DNA of 64,000 nt from Aquirhabdus sp. Lineage in GTDB: Bacteria; Pseudomonadota; Gammaproteobacteria; Pseudomonadales; Moraxellaceae. Below are positions 51,751 through 61,071 of the stretch, piece by piece; positions within the stretch are counted from its first letter, which is position 1; the number at the start of each line of letters is the position of its first letter. The position numbers were made by a program, and so were the translations under genes. The stretch spans positions 1 to 64,000 of the forward strand of contig JASLHI010000046.1 in the NCBI GenBank assembly GCA_030149815.1. Direction: 5' to 3'. A model generated the notes under the pieces. It did no database searches and was not told where the DNA came from. It saw only the letters and a list, made by a program, of their open reading frames with translations.

Positions 51751-52272
51751 ATGATGCACAATGATATCGATAGTCTGGCATATAGTTTTAAGCCAGTGAT
51801 CAATGATTCAGCCAAGATTCTGATTTTAGGCAGCATGCCAGGCGTCAAATCGCTGAATGAGCAAGAATATTATGCACATCCGCAAAACGCGTTTTGGCGG
51901 ATTATGGCGGCGTTATTTGATTTTGATCGTCAAGCGGAATATCAACAACGCTTAGCGCATTTGCAGGCAGCTGACATTGCTTTATGGGATGTTTTGCATT
52001 CATGTAAAAGAGAAGGAAGTCTGGATTCAATGATTCAGTCAGAGACGCAAGTGGCAAATGATTTCAATGCGCTTTTTCAGGCATATCCAAATATTCGATC
52101 TGTGTTTTTTAATGGTACGAAAGCAGAGAACTATTTTAAGCGGCATATTTTACCGACTTTGCAAGAACATCAACTACATTTTGCGAGGTTGCCTTCCACA
52201 AGTCCTGCACATGCATCTTTGTCATTTGAGCAGAAACTTGAAGAATGGGCTGTCATTCGACGTCAACTTTGA
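51751..52272 (+). CDS. DNA-deoxyinosine glycosylase (UDG superfamily family 6)
   Basis: Encodes 173 residues. The sequence SFKPVINDSAKILILGSMPGVKSLNEQEYYAHPQNAFWRIMAALF matches hypoxanthine-DNA glycosylase (TIGR04274): motif 1 LGSMPG and the NAFW patch. SVFFNGTKA (about residue 120) and LPSTSPAHASLSFEQKL (motif 2, SxxxS) follow. It removes hypoxanthine from deaminated adenine in DNA. The start ATG at 51751 could be 51754 as well, a matter of one residue. Stands alone, convergent with the methyltransferase gene by 4 bp. Confidence 0.87.
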   Translation: MMHNDIDSLAYSFKPVINDSAKILILGSMPGVKSLNEQEYYAHPQNAFWRIMAALFDFDRQAEYQQRLAHLQAADIALWDVLHSCKREGSLDSMIQSETQVANDFNALFQAYPNIRSVFFNGTKAENYFKRHILPTLQEHQLHFARLPSTSPAHASLSFEQKLEEWAVIRRQL

Positions 52273-52276
52273 AAGG

Positions 52277-53071
52277 CTAAGCTAATCGTTGCCTCACCAT
52301 CTCATACATACAAATTGCGCCAGCAATCGCCACATTCAATGACTCTTGACCACCAGGTTGTGGAATGGTGACAGCAATCGCATTGGAAAGTGCGATGTCA
52401 GTTGCACCTTGACCTTCATTGCCCATGAGCCACGCAGTCGGTTTTGTTAAATCAAGTGCATATAGGCTTTGGCTTGCATGTGAGCTTGTCGCATGTAACG
52501 GTATGTCGAGTCGTTGAAGCACCTCCGAAATATCAGCTTGTTCAACAACTTCTAATCCAAACTGAGCGCCCATTCCTGCACGTAAGACACGAGGTGACCA
52601 TACCGAGGCGGTGCCAGTCGTACAAATGACTTTCTTAATTCCGGCGGCGGCGGCAGTGCGTAACAACGTACCAACATTTCCTGCATCCTGCACATCTTCG
52701 AGAATGAGGGTGTCTGTTGATATACGTTCTGGAAGTGAGTGGTGGATGCTATTGATGAGCCCCATAATATCAATGCCTTGCCCTAAAGTACGCATTTCTT
52801 TATAGAGCGCATCAGACAATACAAAACGAGACACTTGCTTCCAGCCATCCAAAAGATCATTCACTTCTGGATGAGTCAGCATACTTTCACTGAGGAAAAT
52901 ACTATCGGGTGTGAAGCCAGCACGTTGATAGGCATCCAACAAATGAATGCCTTCCAGTACGGTTTGACCTGACTTACGTCGCGCATTAGCTTGCTCAAGC
53001 AATCCACGTAGGTGTTTTAAACGCGGATTATCACGAGAAGTAATCGCTAAAGGCATTTTTTCAGAAAGCAT
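52277..53071 (-). CDS. RNA 2'-O-methyltransferase, SpoU/TrmH family
   Basis: Encodes 264 residues. N-terminal substrate-binding region (TSRDNPRLKHLRGLLEQANARRK, LEGIHLLDAYQRAG) and SpoU domain with the knot motifs DTLILEDVQDAGNVGTLLRTAAAAG (motif 1, about residue 120), WLMGNEGQGA (motif 2) and IPQPGGQESLNVAIAGAICMYE (motif 3). It transfers methyl groups from SAM to ribose of rRNA or tRNA; the exact target cannot be deduced (RlmB-like or TsnR-like). Start could be 53056. Confidence 0.9.
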   Translation of the reverse strand: MLSEKMPLAITSRDNPRLKHLRGLLEQANARRKSGQTVLEGIHLLDAYQRAGFTPDSIFLSESMLTHPEVNDLLDGWKQVSRFVLSDALYKEMRTLGQGIDIMGLINSIHHSLPERISTDTLILEDVQDAGNVGTLLRTAAAAGIKKVICTTGTASVWSPRVLRAGMGAQFGLEVVEQADISEVLQRLDIPLHATSSHASQSLYALDLTKPTAWLMGNEGQGATDIALSNAIAVTIPQPGGQESLNVAIAGAICMYEMVRQRLA

Positions 53072-53098
53072 CAGTCAATCAATACCTTATTCTAGGCT

Positions 53099-54127
53099 TT
53101 ATTCAAGAAAATCAGCATCAGGCTGGACATGATAATGTGTTACACGTAACACTTCATTGCGCGAACCCAGTACAACAGGGATACGTTGATGTAGTCCAGT
53201 AGGATCAACATCCATGATACGTTGGCGTCCTGTAGTCGATGCACCACCTGCTTGCTCAATCAAAAAGCTCATTGGATTCGCTTCATACATGAGACGCAGT
53301 TTTCCTGCTTTTTTAGGATCTTTTAGGTCGTATGGATACATGAAAATACCACCACGCATCAGGATACGATGTACATCGCCAACCATAGATGCAACCCAGC
53401 GCATATTAAAGTCTTTACCACGAACACCTTCTTTACCGTCTAAGCATTCGTTGACATAGCGTTGCATTGGTTTTTCCCAATGACGTTGGTTCGACATGTT
53501 AATGGCGAATTCTTGTGTATCTGTTGGAATGCTGATTTTTTCAGAGGTAAGAATAAACTCACCGAGGTCACGATCGAGGGTGAAAATGTCAACGCCATTA
53601 CCCAGTGTTAAAACGAGCAGGGTTGATGGGCCATACAATGCATATCCTGCGGCAACTTGATGTTGACCTGCTTGATAGAAGTCACTGGTTTCAATTGAGT
53701 TTGTATTCGGACGTTCAAGAATTGAGAAAATTGTTCCAACGCTCATATTCACATCAATATTGCTTGATCCATCCAACGGGTCAAACAATATCAGATATTT
53801 ACCTGATTCGCTTGCAACGATCATTTCATCCATTTCTTCTGAGGCCAGCGCCGCTGCAATACCACCACCCAGCAATGTGTCTACCATCAGCACATTCGAA
53901 ATAATATCGAGTTTTTTCTGCGTTTCACCTTGGACATTATCTGTGTTGGCACTGCCTAAAACACCTGCTAATGCACCTTTATGTAATGCTGAACTGATTC
54001 CTTTACATGCAATTGCTGTTTGCAAAATCAATTGAGTCAAATCAGGAGTCAGGTGGTTGATGCGTTGAGGTGAGTTGCTGGTGACTTGGCGTGTCAAAAG
54101 ATATTGATTTAAAGTAATCGCAGACAT
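53099..54127 (-). CDS. fbp: Fructose-1,6-bisphosphatase class 1
   Basis: Encodes 342 residues. ILFDPLDGSSNIDVNMSVGTIFSI (about residues 110-135) contains the metal-binding DPLDGSS, and KIRLMYEANPMSFLIEQAGG-like text (KLRLMYEANPMSFLIEQAGGASTTG, about residue 280) is the C-terminal active-site signature with the catalytic Glu. It removes the 1-phosphate of fructose-1,6-bisphosphate in gluconeogenesis, essential on organic acids as in Acinetobacter. Probably its own transcription unit. Confidence 0.97.
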   Translation of the reverse strand: MSAITLNQYLLTRQVTSNSPQRINHLTPDLTQLILQTAIACKGISSALHKGALAGVLGSANTDNVQGETQKKLDIISNVLMVDTLLGGGIAAALASEEMDEMIVASESGKYLILFDPLDGSSNIDVNMSVGTIFSILERPNTNSIETSDFYQAGQHQVAAGYALYGPSTLLVLTLGNGVDIFTLDRDLGEFILTSEKISIPTDTQEFAINMSNQRHWEKPMQRYVNECLDGKEGVRGKDFNMRWVASMVGDVHRILMRGGIFMYPYDLKDPKKAGKLRLMYEANPMSFLIEQAGGASTTGRQRIMDVDPTGLHQRIPVVLGSRNEVLRVTHYHVQPDADFLE

Positions 54128-54256
54128 AAGGCTACTCGATGATTATGAGAATAAGCATTGCTGAAGCTGCATAGTTTAAAAGAAAACAGCAAGCAACAGC
54201 GATAATATATTGAATCAGATTTATTTGCTGTGTTACATGAAACTTAATGAATTTTT

Positions 54257-54297
54257 ATAAAACATTGAATTAATCATTTATTAAAGCAATGTTTTAT
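54257..54297 (-). terminator. Terminator candidate of the DUF2237 gene
   Basis: ATAAAACATTG (54257-54267) and CAATGTTTTAT (54287-54297) are perfect 11-bp arms; the right arm covers the stop codon of the DUF2237 gene. On the minus strand an AAAAATT follows. AT-only stem, so modest strength. It sits in the fbp promoter spacer. Confidence 0.5.
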
Positions 54298-54677
54298 ATG
54301 GCATGAGCCATTAAATCTTCTAAACTCACAACTGCTAGTGCAGCTTCATGACAGGCTTCTAATTTCACTTTTGGTGCAACGCCTGCGTCTAAAGCTTCTT
54401 TCCAGCGTGTGACACATAGACACCAAAAATCGCCAGGGACTAAGCCTTGAAACTCAAATTGCGGCAGTGGCGTGGTGAGATCATTGCCCATTTGCTGTGA
54501 AAAGCTTAAAAATTCTGACGTGACTTGCACACATACGGTATGCAAACCAAAATCTTGTATGCCTGTATGACAAAAACCGTCGCGATAATATCCTGTAATC
54601 GGGCTAAAACAGCAGCTTGCCAAACGTTCACCCAAGACATTACGGGTATTGATCAATGGATCTGGGTGTATAGACAT
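54294..54677 (-). CDS. DUF2237 family protein
   Basis: The start at 54677 (MSIHPDPLINTRNVLG) follows AAGGA with about 7 nt; ATG at 54692 would add MKDSL. The 127-residue product is DUF2237: NVLGERLASCCFSPITGYYRDGFC, VCVQVTSEFLSFSQQMGNDLTTPLPQFEF and GLVPGDFWCLCVTRWKEALDAG. The Cys pairs are conserved. The function is unknown; it is widespread in proteobacteria. Confidence 0.9.
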   Translation of the reverse strand: MSIHPDPLINTRNVLGERLASCCFSPITGYYRDGFCHTGIQDFGLHTVCVQVTSEFLSFSQQMGNDLTTPLPQFEFQGLVPGDFWCLCVTRWKEALDAGVAPKVKLEACHEAALAVVSLEDLMAHAI

Positions 54678-54885
54678 CAAGCTATCCTTCATAAAACCAT
54701 GATGCGCATAAAGGAAATGCGCGAAATCAATTTATCTTGAGATCAGTGCTATTGTATCGCTAAAACGCTCAATTCCAAAATTTTTGACTCGAAATTGCAA
54801 TCAATCATGGGCAGAATATAGTGCTATTTTGTTGAAAATATGAATTTCATATTTATTCAGTGCAAGTTTACTCGGTGAAATTCAT

Positions 54886-55659
54886 TCATCGAAAGTTGGC
54901 AAGTTGGGCAAGTATTCCCGCGCGTAATGGTTGTAAATGACTTTCCGCAAGTTGTAATTGATAAAAAGTAAACCAGCCAATTATTGTCAGCACAATAAAA
55001 CTACTGATGCGCATGATTTGTCGCTGTTTTTGACTCATATTTTCCGTCAATGAAAATACCAATCCCAATAATGCACCTGTGATGATGCCACCAAGATGCG
55101 CCGAGTTATCAATCCCTGAAATGCTTAAGCCTAATCCAAAGTTAATCGCCATAATGACGAGTAGTGGCTTGAGTTGTAAAGCTTGATTGGGATGCAGGCT
55201 AGCTTTAGGTCGCCACGCCGCGACAATCAATGCACCGCCTAAACCCATAATCGCTCCTGATGCGCCTGCACTGACCACAAAAGCATTTGCATCATTGAGT
55301 ATTTGTTGATTGAACACGTTATGAATTACACTGAGTAGGCTTCCGACCAAACCTGCACTCAAATACATAGCAAGATAGAAGCGGCGACCATAATAAAATT
55401 CAGCGTAAACACCCCAGATATAAAGTGCCCAACAGTTCACAGCAAGATGAATGAATCCGATATGTAGAAACATACTACTGAGCAACCGCCACCAATCTCC
55501 TGTTAAGGTGAGAGGCGCATAATTTGCGCCCCATAACAGTAAATCGCCCATTCTTGGGCTAAATAGACTGACACCATTTAAAACTTCGATCACAAACATG
55601 GAGATGTTGATCAGTAATAAAAGCCCAGTAAGTTTCCAGATACGTAGAGTTGACAGCAT
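54886..55659 (-). CDS. Rhomboid-family intramembrane serine protease
   Basis: Encodes 257 residues with about seven hydrophobic segments. GDWWRLLSSMFLHIGFIHLAVNCWAL (HxxxxHxxxN-like, His73-Asn80 region) and VSAGASGAIMGLGGALIVAAW (catalytic Ser in GASG, about residue 130) with SAHLGGIITGALLG (catalytic His, about residue 187) give a full rhomboid set. It cleaves membrane proteins within the bilayer; the substrate is unknown. Divergent from mtgA with a 241-bp spacer. Confidence 0.9.
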   Translation of the reverse strand: MLSTLRIWKLTGLLLLINISMFVIEVLNGVSLFSPRMGDLLLWGANYAPLTLTGDWWRLLSSMFLHIGFIHLAVNCWALYIWGVYAEFYYGRRFYLAMYLSAGLVGSLLSVIHNVFNQQILNDANAFVVSAGASGAIMGLGGALIVAAWRPKASLHPNQALQLKPLLVIMAINFGLGLSISGIDNSAHLGGIITGALLGLVFSLTENMSQKQRQIMRISSFIVLTIIGWFTFYQLQLAESHLQPLRAGILAQLANFR

Positions 55660-55900
55660 GTGCGAAGAGTTCCTTTTATTTGCTCAAAAGCTTATCGAAA
55701 ACAGTTAACTTATAATGCCTCTGATCATAGGGTTAGTGTATTGATTGGAGTTAGAGGGCTGAGAAATCAATCTCAAAACGACTGAAAAATATTCGTTTTA
55801 ACTGTAGATTAACTGCAGAGTTATGTATTCAAGAGGGTGAATCGACTGAAAATCGGCTATGCTTAGGTTATCTTATCTTTTTTGTAGACATTAGGCGTAC

Positions 55901-56578
55901 ATGAAAGCTTTTTTTGCACGTATTTCGTTAATCCTATTCTCTTTATTTTTAGCGGTGCAGCTTTTTGTTTTTGCGAGCTTATTGTGGTGGAAACATCATG
56001 ATGTCAATCGTTCGATGTTTATGCGTGAGTATCTCTGGAGTGGCGATAATACGACGACGATTGAACATCGTACTGTGCAATATGATCAGATTAGTGTTCA
56101 TGTAAAGCGTGCATTGATTGCTGGTGAAGATGCTAAGTTTATGTATCATCATGGATTTGATTGGGATGGGATTCGTGCAGCTTTAGAAAAAAATGACAAA
56201 AAAGGACATGTTGTTGCAGGTGGGTCGACGATTAGTCAGCAACTTGCGAAGAATTTATTTTTATCCAATGAGCGCTCTTATTTTCGCAAAGGCGAAGAGG
56301 CGATTATTACTTGGATGATGGAACGGATGTGGAATAAAGAGCGTATTCTGGATGTCTATCTGAATGTGATCGAGTTTGGCGATGGGATCTATGGCATAGA
56401 AGCTGCTTCGCAATTTTATTATGGCAAATCTGCTGCGGAAATCAATGCAAATGAAGCCGCTAAATTAGCTGGGTTAGTGCCAAATCCAGTCTATTATGAA
56501 ATGCATCAACATGATCGAAAAATGCTACGTCGTGTTGCTGTTATTCGACGCTATATGGGTTATTCCGCTATTCCATAG
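55901..56578 (+). CDS. mtgA: Monofunctional peptidoglycan transglycosylase
   Basis: Encodes 225 residues. One N-terminal membrane segment (ISLILFSLFLAVQLFVFASLLWW) and a GT51 domain: AGEDAKFMYHHGFDWDGIRAAL (catalytic Glu, about residue 78), GGSTISQQLAKNLFLS (about residue 107), RKGEEAIITWMMERMWNKERILDVYLNVIEFG (second catalytic Glu). No transpeptidase domain, hence monofunctional. It polymerises lipid II into glycan strands. Confidence 0.96.
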   Translation: MKAFFARISLILFSLFLAVQLFVFASLLWWKHHDVNRSMFMREYLWSGDNTTTIEHRTVQYDQISVHVKRALIAGEDAKFMYHHGFDWDGIRAALEKNDKKGHVVAGGSTISQQLAKNLFLSNERSYFRKGEEAIITWMMERMWNKERILDVYLNVIEFGDGIYGIEAASQFYYGKSAAEINANEAAKLAGLVPNPVYYEMHQHDRKMLRRVAVIRRYMGYSAIP

Positions 56579-56731
56579 TGCACCTAAAAAACTTGTCTAA
56601 GTAATGGTTTAGCGATTAAGATCAAATAAATAAGAGTCATTCAATAAACTGTCATATTTCATCGTCAGAATGAGGTAGACCGATCAAGTAATCAGCTCAT
56701 TATTTATTCTTTTCAAGAATTTAGGAATATC

Positions 56732-58816
56732 ATGAACCAAGCCGCTCAAGCACCCACTGACATTATTGAATTTGAACCTAGTGTCCGTTATCTAAACCGT
56801 GATTTGTCGCTATTGGATTTTCATCTACGCGTGCTTGAGCAGGCTGTTGATCCGCTCAATCCTGTGATTGAACGTTTGGTGTTTCTCCTGATTTTTTCTC
56901 GTAATATGGATGAGTTTTTTGAAGTTCGTGTTGCTGGTTTGATGCAACAATTGAGCTATAGCGATGACAGTACGACGCCTGATGGCATGCATCCATCAGA
57001 AGTTCTTGCCAAAATTTCAGAAATTGCACATACCGCGATTGAGCGTCAATATCGTATTCTCAATGAAGAGGTTTTACCTGCTTTAGCAGAAGAAAATATT
57101 CGTTTCCTGCGTCGTGAAGAGCTCACGGCTGATCAGGCGACTTGGGTTCATCAATATTTCCGTGAGCAAGTTCTTCCTGTTCTCACTCCGATCAGTTTAG
57201 ATCCAGCGCATCCATTCCCACGCTTAGTCAATAAAAGTTTGAACTTCATTGTGACTTTGGATGGTAAAGACGCATTTGGTCGTGATATTAAATTTGCAAT
57301 TGTTCCTGCACCGCGTTCATTGCCACGCGTTGTACGTTTGCCTGATCATTTGACAGGTGGTTTTGAACATCATGTGATGTTGTCTGCGATTATTCATGAA
57401 CATGTGAGCGATCTTTTCCCTGGCATGTCTGCAACAGGATGTCATCAATTCCGCGTCACACGTAATGCGGATTTAGAGTTTGATGAAGATGCTGAAGATG
57501 TTGCAAAAGCACTGAAAGGTGGCTTAAGTTCACGTCGTTTTGGTCGTGCGGTGCGCTTGGAAGTGACGAATCATTGTCCAGATAACATTATTGATTATCT
57601 GCTGCGCCGTTTTGGTCTAAATCAAACACAACTTTATCGTGTGAATGGACCTGTTAATTTGGCGCGTTTGCTGTCGAACTTTAATCGTCCAAAAATGCGT
57701 TATAAGTCTTTCATCCCAGCGATGCCAACAGCATTACGTAGCTCAGAAGATATTTTTGCATCGATTAAAAAACAAGATATTTTGATTCATCATCCGTTTG
57801 AATCATTTGCACCAGTCATCAACTTCCTTCGTGAAGCGGCACGTGATCCTCAAGTATTGGCAATTAAACAAACTTTGTATCGTAGCGGTGCAGATTCTGA
57901 GATTGTCCAGATTCTCGCGGATGCGGCGCGCCAAGGCAAAGAAGTCACTGCAATCATCGAACTCCGTGCGCGTTTTGATGAAGAATCCAATATGGAAGTG
58001 GCAAATATTTTGCAAGAGGCTGGCGCGGTCGTGGTGTATGGCATCGTCGGCTATAAAACCCATGCAAAGATGATTCTGGTCGTGCGTCGTGAAGGCGATA
58101 AGTTGACGCGCTATGTGCATTTGGGTACTGGAAATTACCATGCGGGTAATGCGCGGATGTACACCGACTATGGTTTACTGTCTGCCAATCCACAGTTGTC
58201 AGAAGACGTGCACAAGATTTTTCAAGAACTGACTGGAATGGGCAAAGCTGCGAAGTTGCAAAAATTGCTACATGCACCATTTACGCTACATCCGCAATTG
58301 ATTGCACTGATCAATGAAGAAATTGAGTTTGCGAAGTCAGGCAAAGGCGGGCATATCATTGTCAAAGTGAATGCGTTGACTGAGCGCCATTTGATTGACG
58401 CATTGTATAAAGCGTCGAACTCGGGCGTGAAAGTTGATTTGATTATTCGCTCAACCTGTTGTTTGCGTCCACAAGTCAAAGGTTTGTCTGAAAATATTCG
58501 AGTTCGTTCAATCGTGGGTCGTTTCCTTGAACATACTCGCGTTTATTACTTCGGCAATGGCGGAGAGCCGAAAGTGTATTGCGCGAGTGCCGACTGGATG
58601 GATCGTAATTTGTTCTCACGCGTAGAAGTGTGTTTCCCGATCGATAATGGTCATTTGCGCCGTCGTATTATCCAACAAGGGTTGCAGAACTATTTGGATG
58701 ATAATCAGCAGGCTTGGGAACTAGACAAAGCTGGAGTTTGGAATCGAGTGGTTCCAAAAGAGGGTACTGAGTTGCATATGGCGCAGTCGATTTTGTTAGA
58801 GAAGTTGGCTCGTTAA
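56732..58816 (+). CDS. ppk1: Polyphosphate kinase 1
   Basis: Encodes 694 residues, standard. N-terminal domain YLNRDLSLLDFHLRVLEQAVD and FLLIFSRNMDEFFEVRVAGL; the middle head domain; C-terminal phospholipase-D-like domains with LAIKQTLYRSGADSEIV, GYKTHAKMILVVRRE (autophosphorylated His, about residue 447) and the second His motif region in NALTERHLIDALYKAS and VKVDLIIRSTCCLRP. It reversibly forms polyphosphate from ATP. No ppx follows. ATG at 56732 has GGAA upstream. Confidence 0.97.
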   Translation: MNQAAQAPTDIIEFEPSVRYLNRDLSLLDFHLRVLEQAVDPLNPVIERLVFLLIFSRNMDEFFEVRVAGLMQQLSYSDDSTTPDGMHPSEVLAKISEIAHTAIERQYRILNEEVLPALAEENIRFLRREELTADQATWVHQYFREQVLPVLTPISLDPAHPFPRLVNKSLNFIVTLDGKDAFGRDIKFAIVPAPRSLPRVVRLPDHLTGGFEHHVMLSAIIHEHVSDLFPGMSATGCHQFRVTRNADLEFDEDAEDVAKALKGGLSSRRFGRAVRLEVTNHCPDNIIDYLLRRFGLNQTQLYRVNGPVNLARLLSNFNRPKMRYKSFIPAMPTALRSSEDIFASIKKQDILIHHPFESFAPVINFLREAARDPQVLAIKQTLYRSGADSEIVQILADAARQGKEVTAIIELRARFDEESNMEVANILQEAGAVVVYGIVGYKTHAKMILVVRREGDKLTRYVHLGTGNYHAGNARMYTDYGLLSANPQLSEDVHKIFQELTGMGKAAKLQKLLHAPFTLHPQLIALINEEIEFAKSGKGGHIIVKVNALTERHLIDALYKASNSGVKVDLIIRSTCCLRPQVKGLSENIRVRSIVGRFLEHTRVYYFGNGGEPKVYCASADWMDRNLFSRVEVCFPIDNGHLRRRIIQQGLQNYLDDNQQAWELDKAGVWNRVVPKEGTELHMAQSILLEKLAR

Positions 58817-58932
58817 TTATTTATTGAGTTTAAAAAAAGCTCAGTTTGCGTGAGTAGGATGATCTTTTTTACATTCTTAATGCATTAAATCTTTGGTTTA
58901 GTGAAAAAGGTGTCTGATTGGTAAATATATAT

Positions 58933-59464
58933 TTAGAGTTTTTCTTTCAGTATTGATTCAAATGCTCCGTTTGGTTCAATGCTGTTAGACTCAATGAGCA
59001 CTGAATGCAAGTAACCATTTGCTAGGACACTGTATTTAAAACCTGCATGTTGTCCATTTTTAGTGAACAGTTCTATTTCGCTGCGTTCGCCAATATTTCC
59101 ATTCTGACTAGATAAATCGTAGCCATGATTCTCTGCAAAATTCATGGCCGTAGATTTTTGGCTTGCCCAAATTCCAGCTTCAACTCCAGTACTATAAGTT
59201 TCATATGTTTGAATGGTGCTAAATAATTTTGTGGCACACTCAGAGTTACTTCTTACGCTATAGCCGTCCATATGCCCGAGTAACGGAATATCGATGCTAG
59301 ATATTCTAGGTGTCGCCTCAATTTTGCAACCTAGCTTTTCGAGATCATCTATGGTGAACTGATTTATTGTCTTAACAATTGCATTTTTTTTCAGTATCTG
59401 CTGAGTTATTACAGCCGCTCATTAATAATATTGAAATGATGAGTAAAATTTTTATTTTTCGCAT
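58933..59464 (-). pseudogene. Predicted lipoprotein gene split by a frameshift at an A8 tract
   Basis: The ATG at 59464 opens a clear lipoprotein signal peptide (MRKIKILLIISILLMSGC, lipobox MSGC), but the frame ends after about 28 codons. An A8 run (59384-59391 as T8 on the plus strand) lies just before the stop. Reading it as A7 continues without stop through INQFTIDDLEKLGCKIEATP and the 112-residue downstream frame (ends 58933), giving 176 residues. So the gene is intact apart from one extra base. The mature part has Cys, Gly and acidic residues but no recognised domain. It may be a pseudogene, a phase-variable gene, or rescued by polymerase slippage; a sequencing error is also possible. 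Confidence 0.7.
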
Positions 59465-59563
59465 TTTTATAGTTAATAATCTTTGATTAAATAATGCATT
59501 AAGCCATATGCATTCTGATTTTATATTAGTCAAATAGGCTTTTAGCACTTATTTTTAAATTGA

Positions 59564-59596
59564 TTGTAAGCTGGGGGTGAAAACCCCAGCTTACAA
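59564..59596 (-). terminator. Terminator of the purB operon
   Basis: TTGTAAGCTGGGG (59564-59576) and CCCCAGCTTACAA (59584-59596) form a 13-bp perfect stem with a 7-nt loop. On the minus strand it is followed by TCAATTTAAAAAT. It lies 22 bp after the purB stop codon. Confidence 0.85.
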
Positions 59597-59617
59597 CTGA
59601 CGACTGACGACTGAGTT

Positions 59618-61012
59618 TTATCCCAGCTTTTTCAATAACTCTGGCAATGCCTTCGCTTGATCCGCTGCATTTCCTGTATAGCTCGCAGGGGTGAGCAATG
59701 CTAAACGCGCACGATCTGCTTCAGGAACGGCTGTCAACTCATTACCTGCGATAAAGTCGAGCATCATTTGACGAGTCATCGCTTGACCACGTGTCAGTGC
59801 TTTAAGTTTTTCGTAGGGTTGTTCAACGTTGTAGCGACGCATGACTGTTTGAATTGGTTCAGCCAAGACTTCTTGTGCGTTGTCCAAGTCAGCGTTGATC
59901 TTGTCAGCATTGAGCTCTAATTTACCAATCCCTTTCAAACATGCTTCAAATGCGATCAAGCTTTGTGCCAAACCAACACCCATATTACGAAGCACAGTTG
60001 AGTCGGTTAGGTCACGCTGCCAGCGAGAAATTGGTAATTTTTCACCGAGATGGGCGAGTACGGCATTCGCAAGACCTAGGTTACCCTCACTGTTTTCAAA
60101 GTCAATCGGATTGACCTTATGTGGCATAGTTGATGAACCAACCTCACCAGCTTTGAGTTTTTGTTTGAAGAAACCAAGTGAAATATAACCCCAAACGTCA
60201 CGGTTAAAATCGATGAGAATAGTATTGAAACGCTTCAACGCATCAAACAATTCTGCCATGTAGTCATGTGGTTCGATCTGTGTGGTGTATGGATTGAAGT
60301 TCAAACCGAGTGAGCCAATAAAGCCTTCTGCATGTGCAGCCCAATCAATTTCTGGATAAGCAGAAAGATGCGCGTTGTAGTTACCAACAGCACCGTTAAT
60401 TTTGCCCAGTAATTCAACTTGTTCAAATTGTTTGATTTGGCGAGCAAGACGATATGCGATGTTGGCAAATTCTTTACCCAATGTAGTCGGGCTAGCTGTT
60501 TGACCGTGGGTACGTGACAACATTGGTTGATCTGCGTGTTTTTCTGCGAGTGCTGCAATTGCATCACGGAGTTGACGCATTGAAGTCAGTAAAATATCGC
60601 GACCGCTTTGTAGCATCAGCGCATGAGACAAGTTGTTGATGTCTTCGCTGGTACATGCGAAATGGATAAATTCACCAGCGTCTTTGAGTGCTGCGATTGG
60701 TGTGATTTTTTCTTTGAGGAAATATTCAACCGCTTTTACGTCGTGATTGGTTGTTGCTTCAAGCGTTTTAATACGCTCTGCGTCAGCTTCACTGAAGTTT
60801 GTCACAATGGCATCGAGTGCAGCATTAGTTTCAGCAGAGAAAGGCGTAAGTTCAGAAATTTGTGGATGATTTGCCAAAGACTGTAACCAACGCACTTCGA
60901 CTTTGACGCGTGCTGCGATTAGACCAAATTCAGAAAGATAAGGGCGCAGAGCATCACATTTATTGGCATAACGGCCGTCGAGTGGGGAGAGAGCTGTGAG
61001 AGTGTTTAGCAT
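59618..61012 (-). CDS. purB: Adenylosuccinate lyase
   Basis: Encodes 464 residues. LTALSPLDGRYANKCDALRPYLSEFGLIAARVKVEVRW is the conserved start, SRTHGQTASPTTLGKEFAN holds the catalytic His, and GSSTMPHKVNPIDFENSEGNLG (about residue 295) is the fumarase/ASL signature with catalytic Ser. It acts twice in purine synthesis, on SAICAR and adenylosuccinate. It follows hflD with a 59-bp gap, as in E. coli and Acinetobacter. TTG-free ATG start is unambiguous. Confidence 0.97.
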   Translation of the reverse strand: MLNTLTALSPLDGRYANKCDALRPYLSEFGLIAARVKVEVRWLQSLANHPQISELTPFSAETNAALDAIVTNFSEADAERIKTLEATTNHDVKAVEYFLKEKITPIAALKDAGEFIHFACTSEDINNLSHALMLQSGRDILLTSMRQLRDAIAALAEKHADQPMLSRTHGQTASPTTLGKEFANIAYRLARQIKQFEQVELLGKINGAVGNYNAHLSAYPEIDWAAHAEGFIGSLGLNFNPYTTQIEPHDYMAELFDALKRFNTILIDFNRDVWGYISLGFFKQKLKAGEVGSSTMPHKVNPIDFENSEGNLGLANAVLAHLGEKLPISRWQRDLTDSTVLRNMGVGLAQSLIAFEACLKGIGKLELNADKINADLDNAQEVLAEPIQTVMRRYNVEQPYEKLKALTRGQAMTRQMMLDFIAGNELTAVPEADRARLALLTPASYTGNAADQAKALPELLKKLG

Positions 61013-61071
61013 ATCGTTCTATTCCAAGTGCAAAATAATCGGGTATTGAATGGGTTAGGTTTATGTTTCAG

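Noticed and set aside
59596..59613. Short CTGACGA tandem (about 2.5 units)
   Set aside because: Too short to be meaningful; lies beside the purB terminator.
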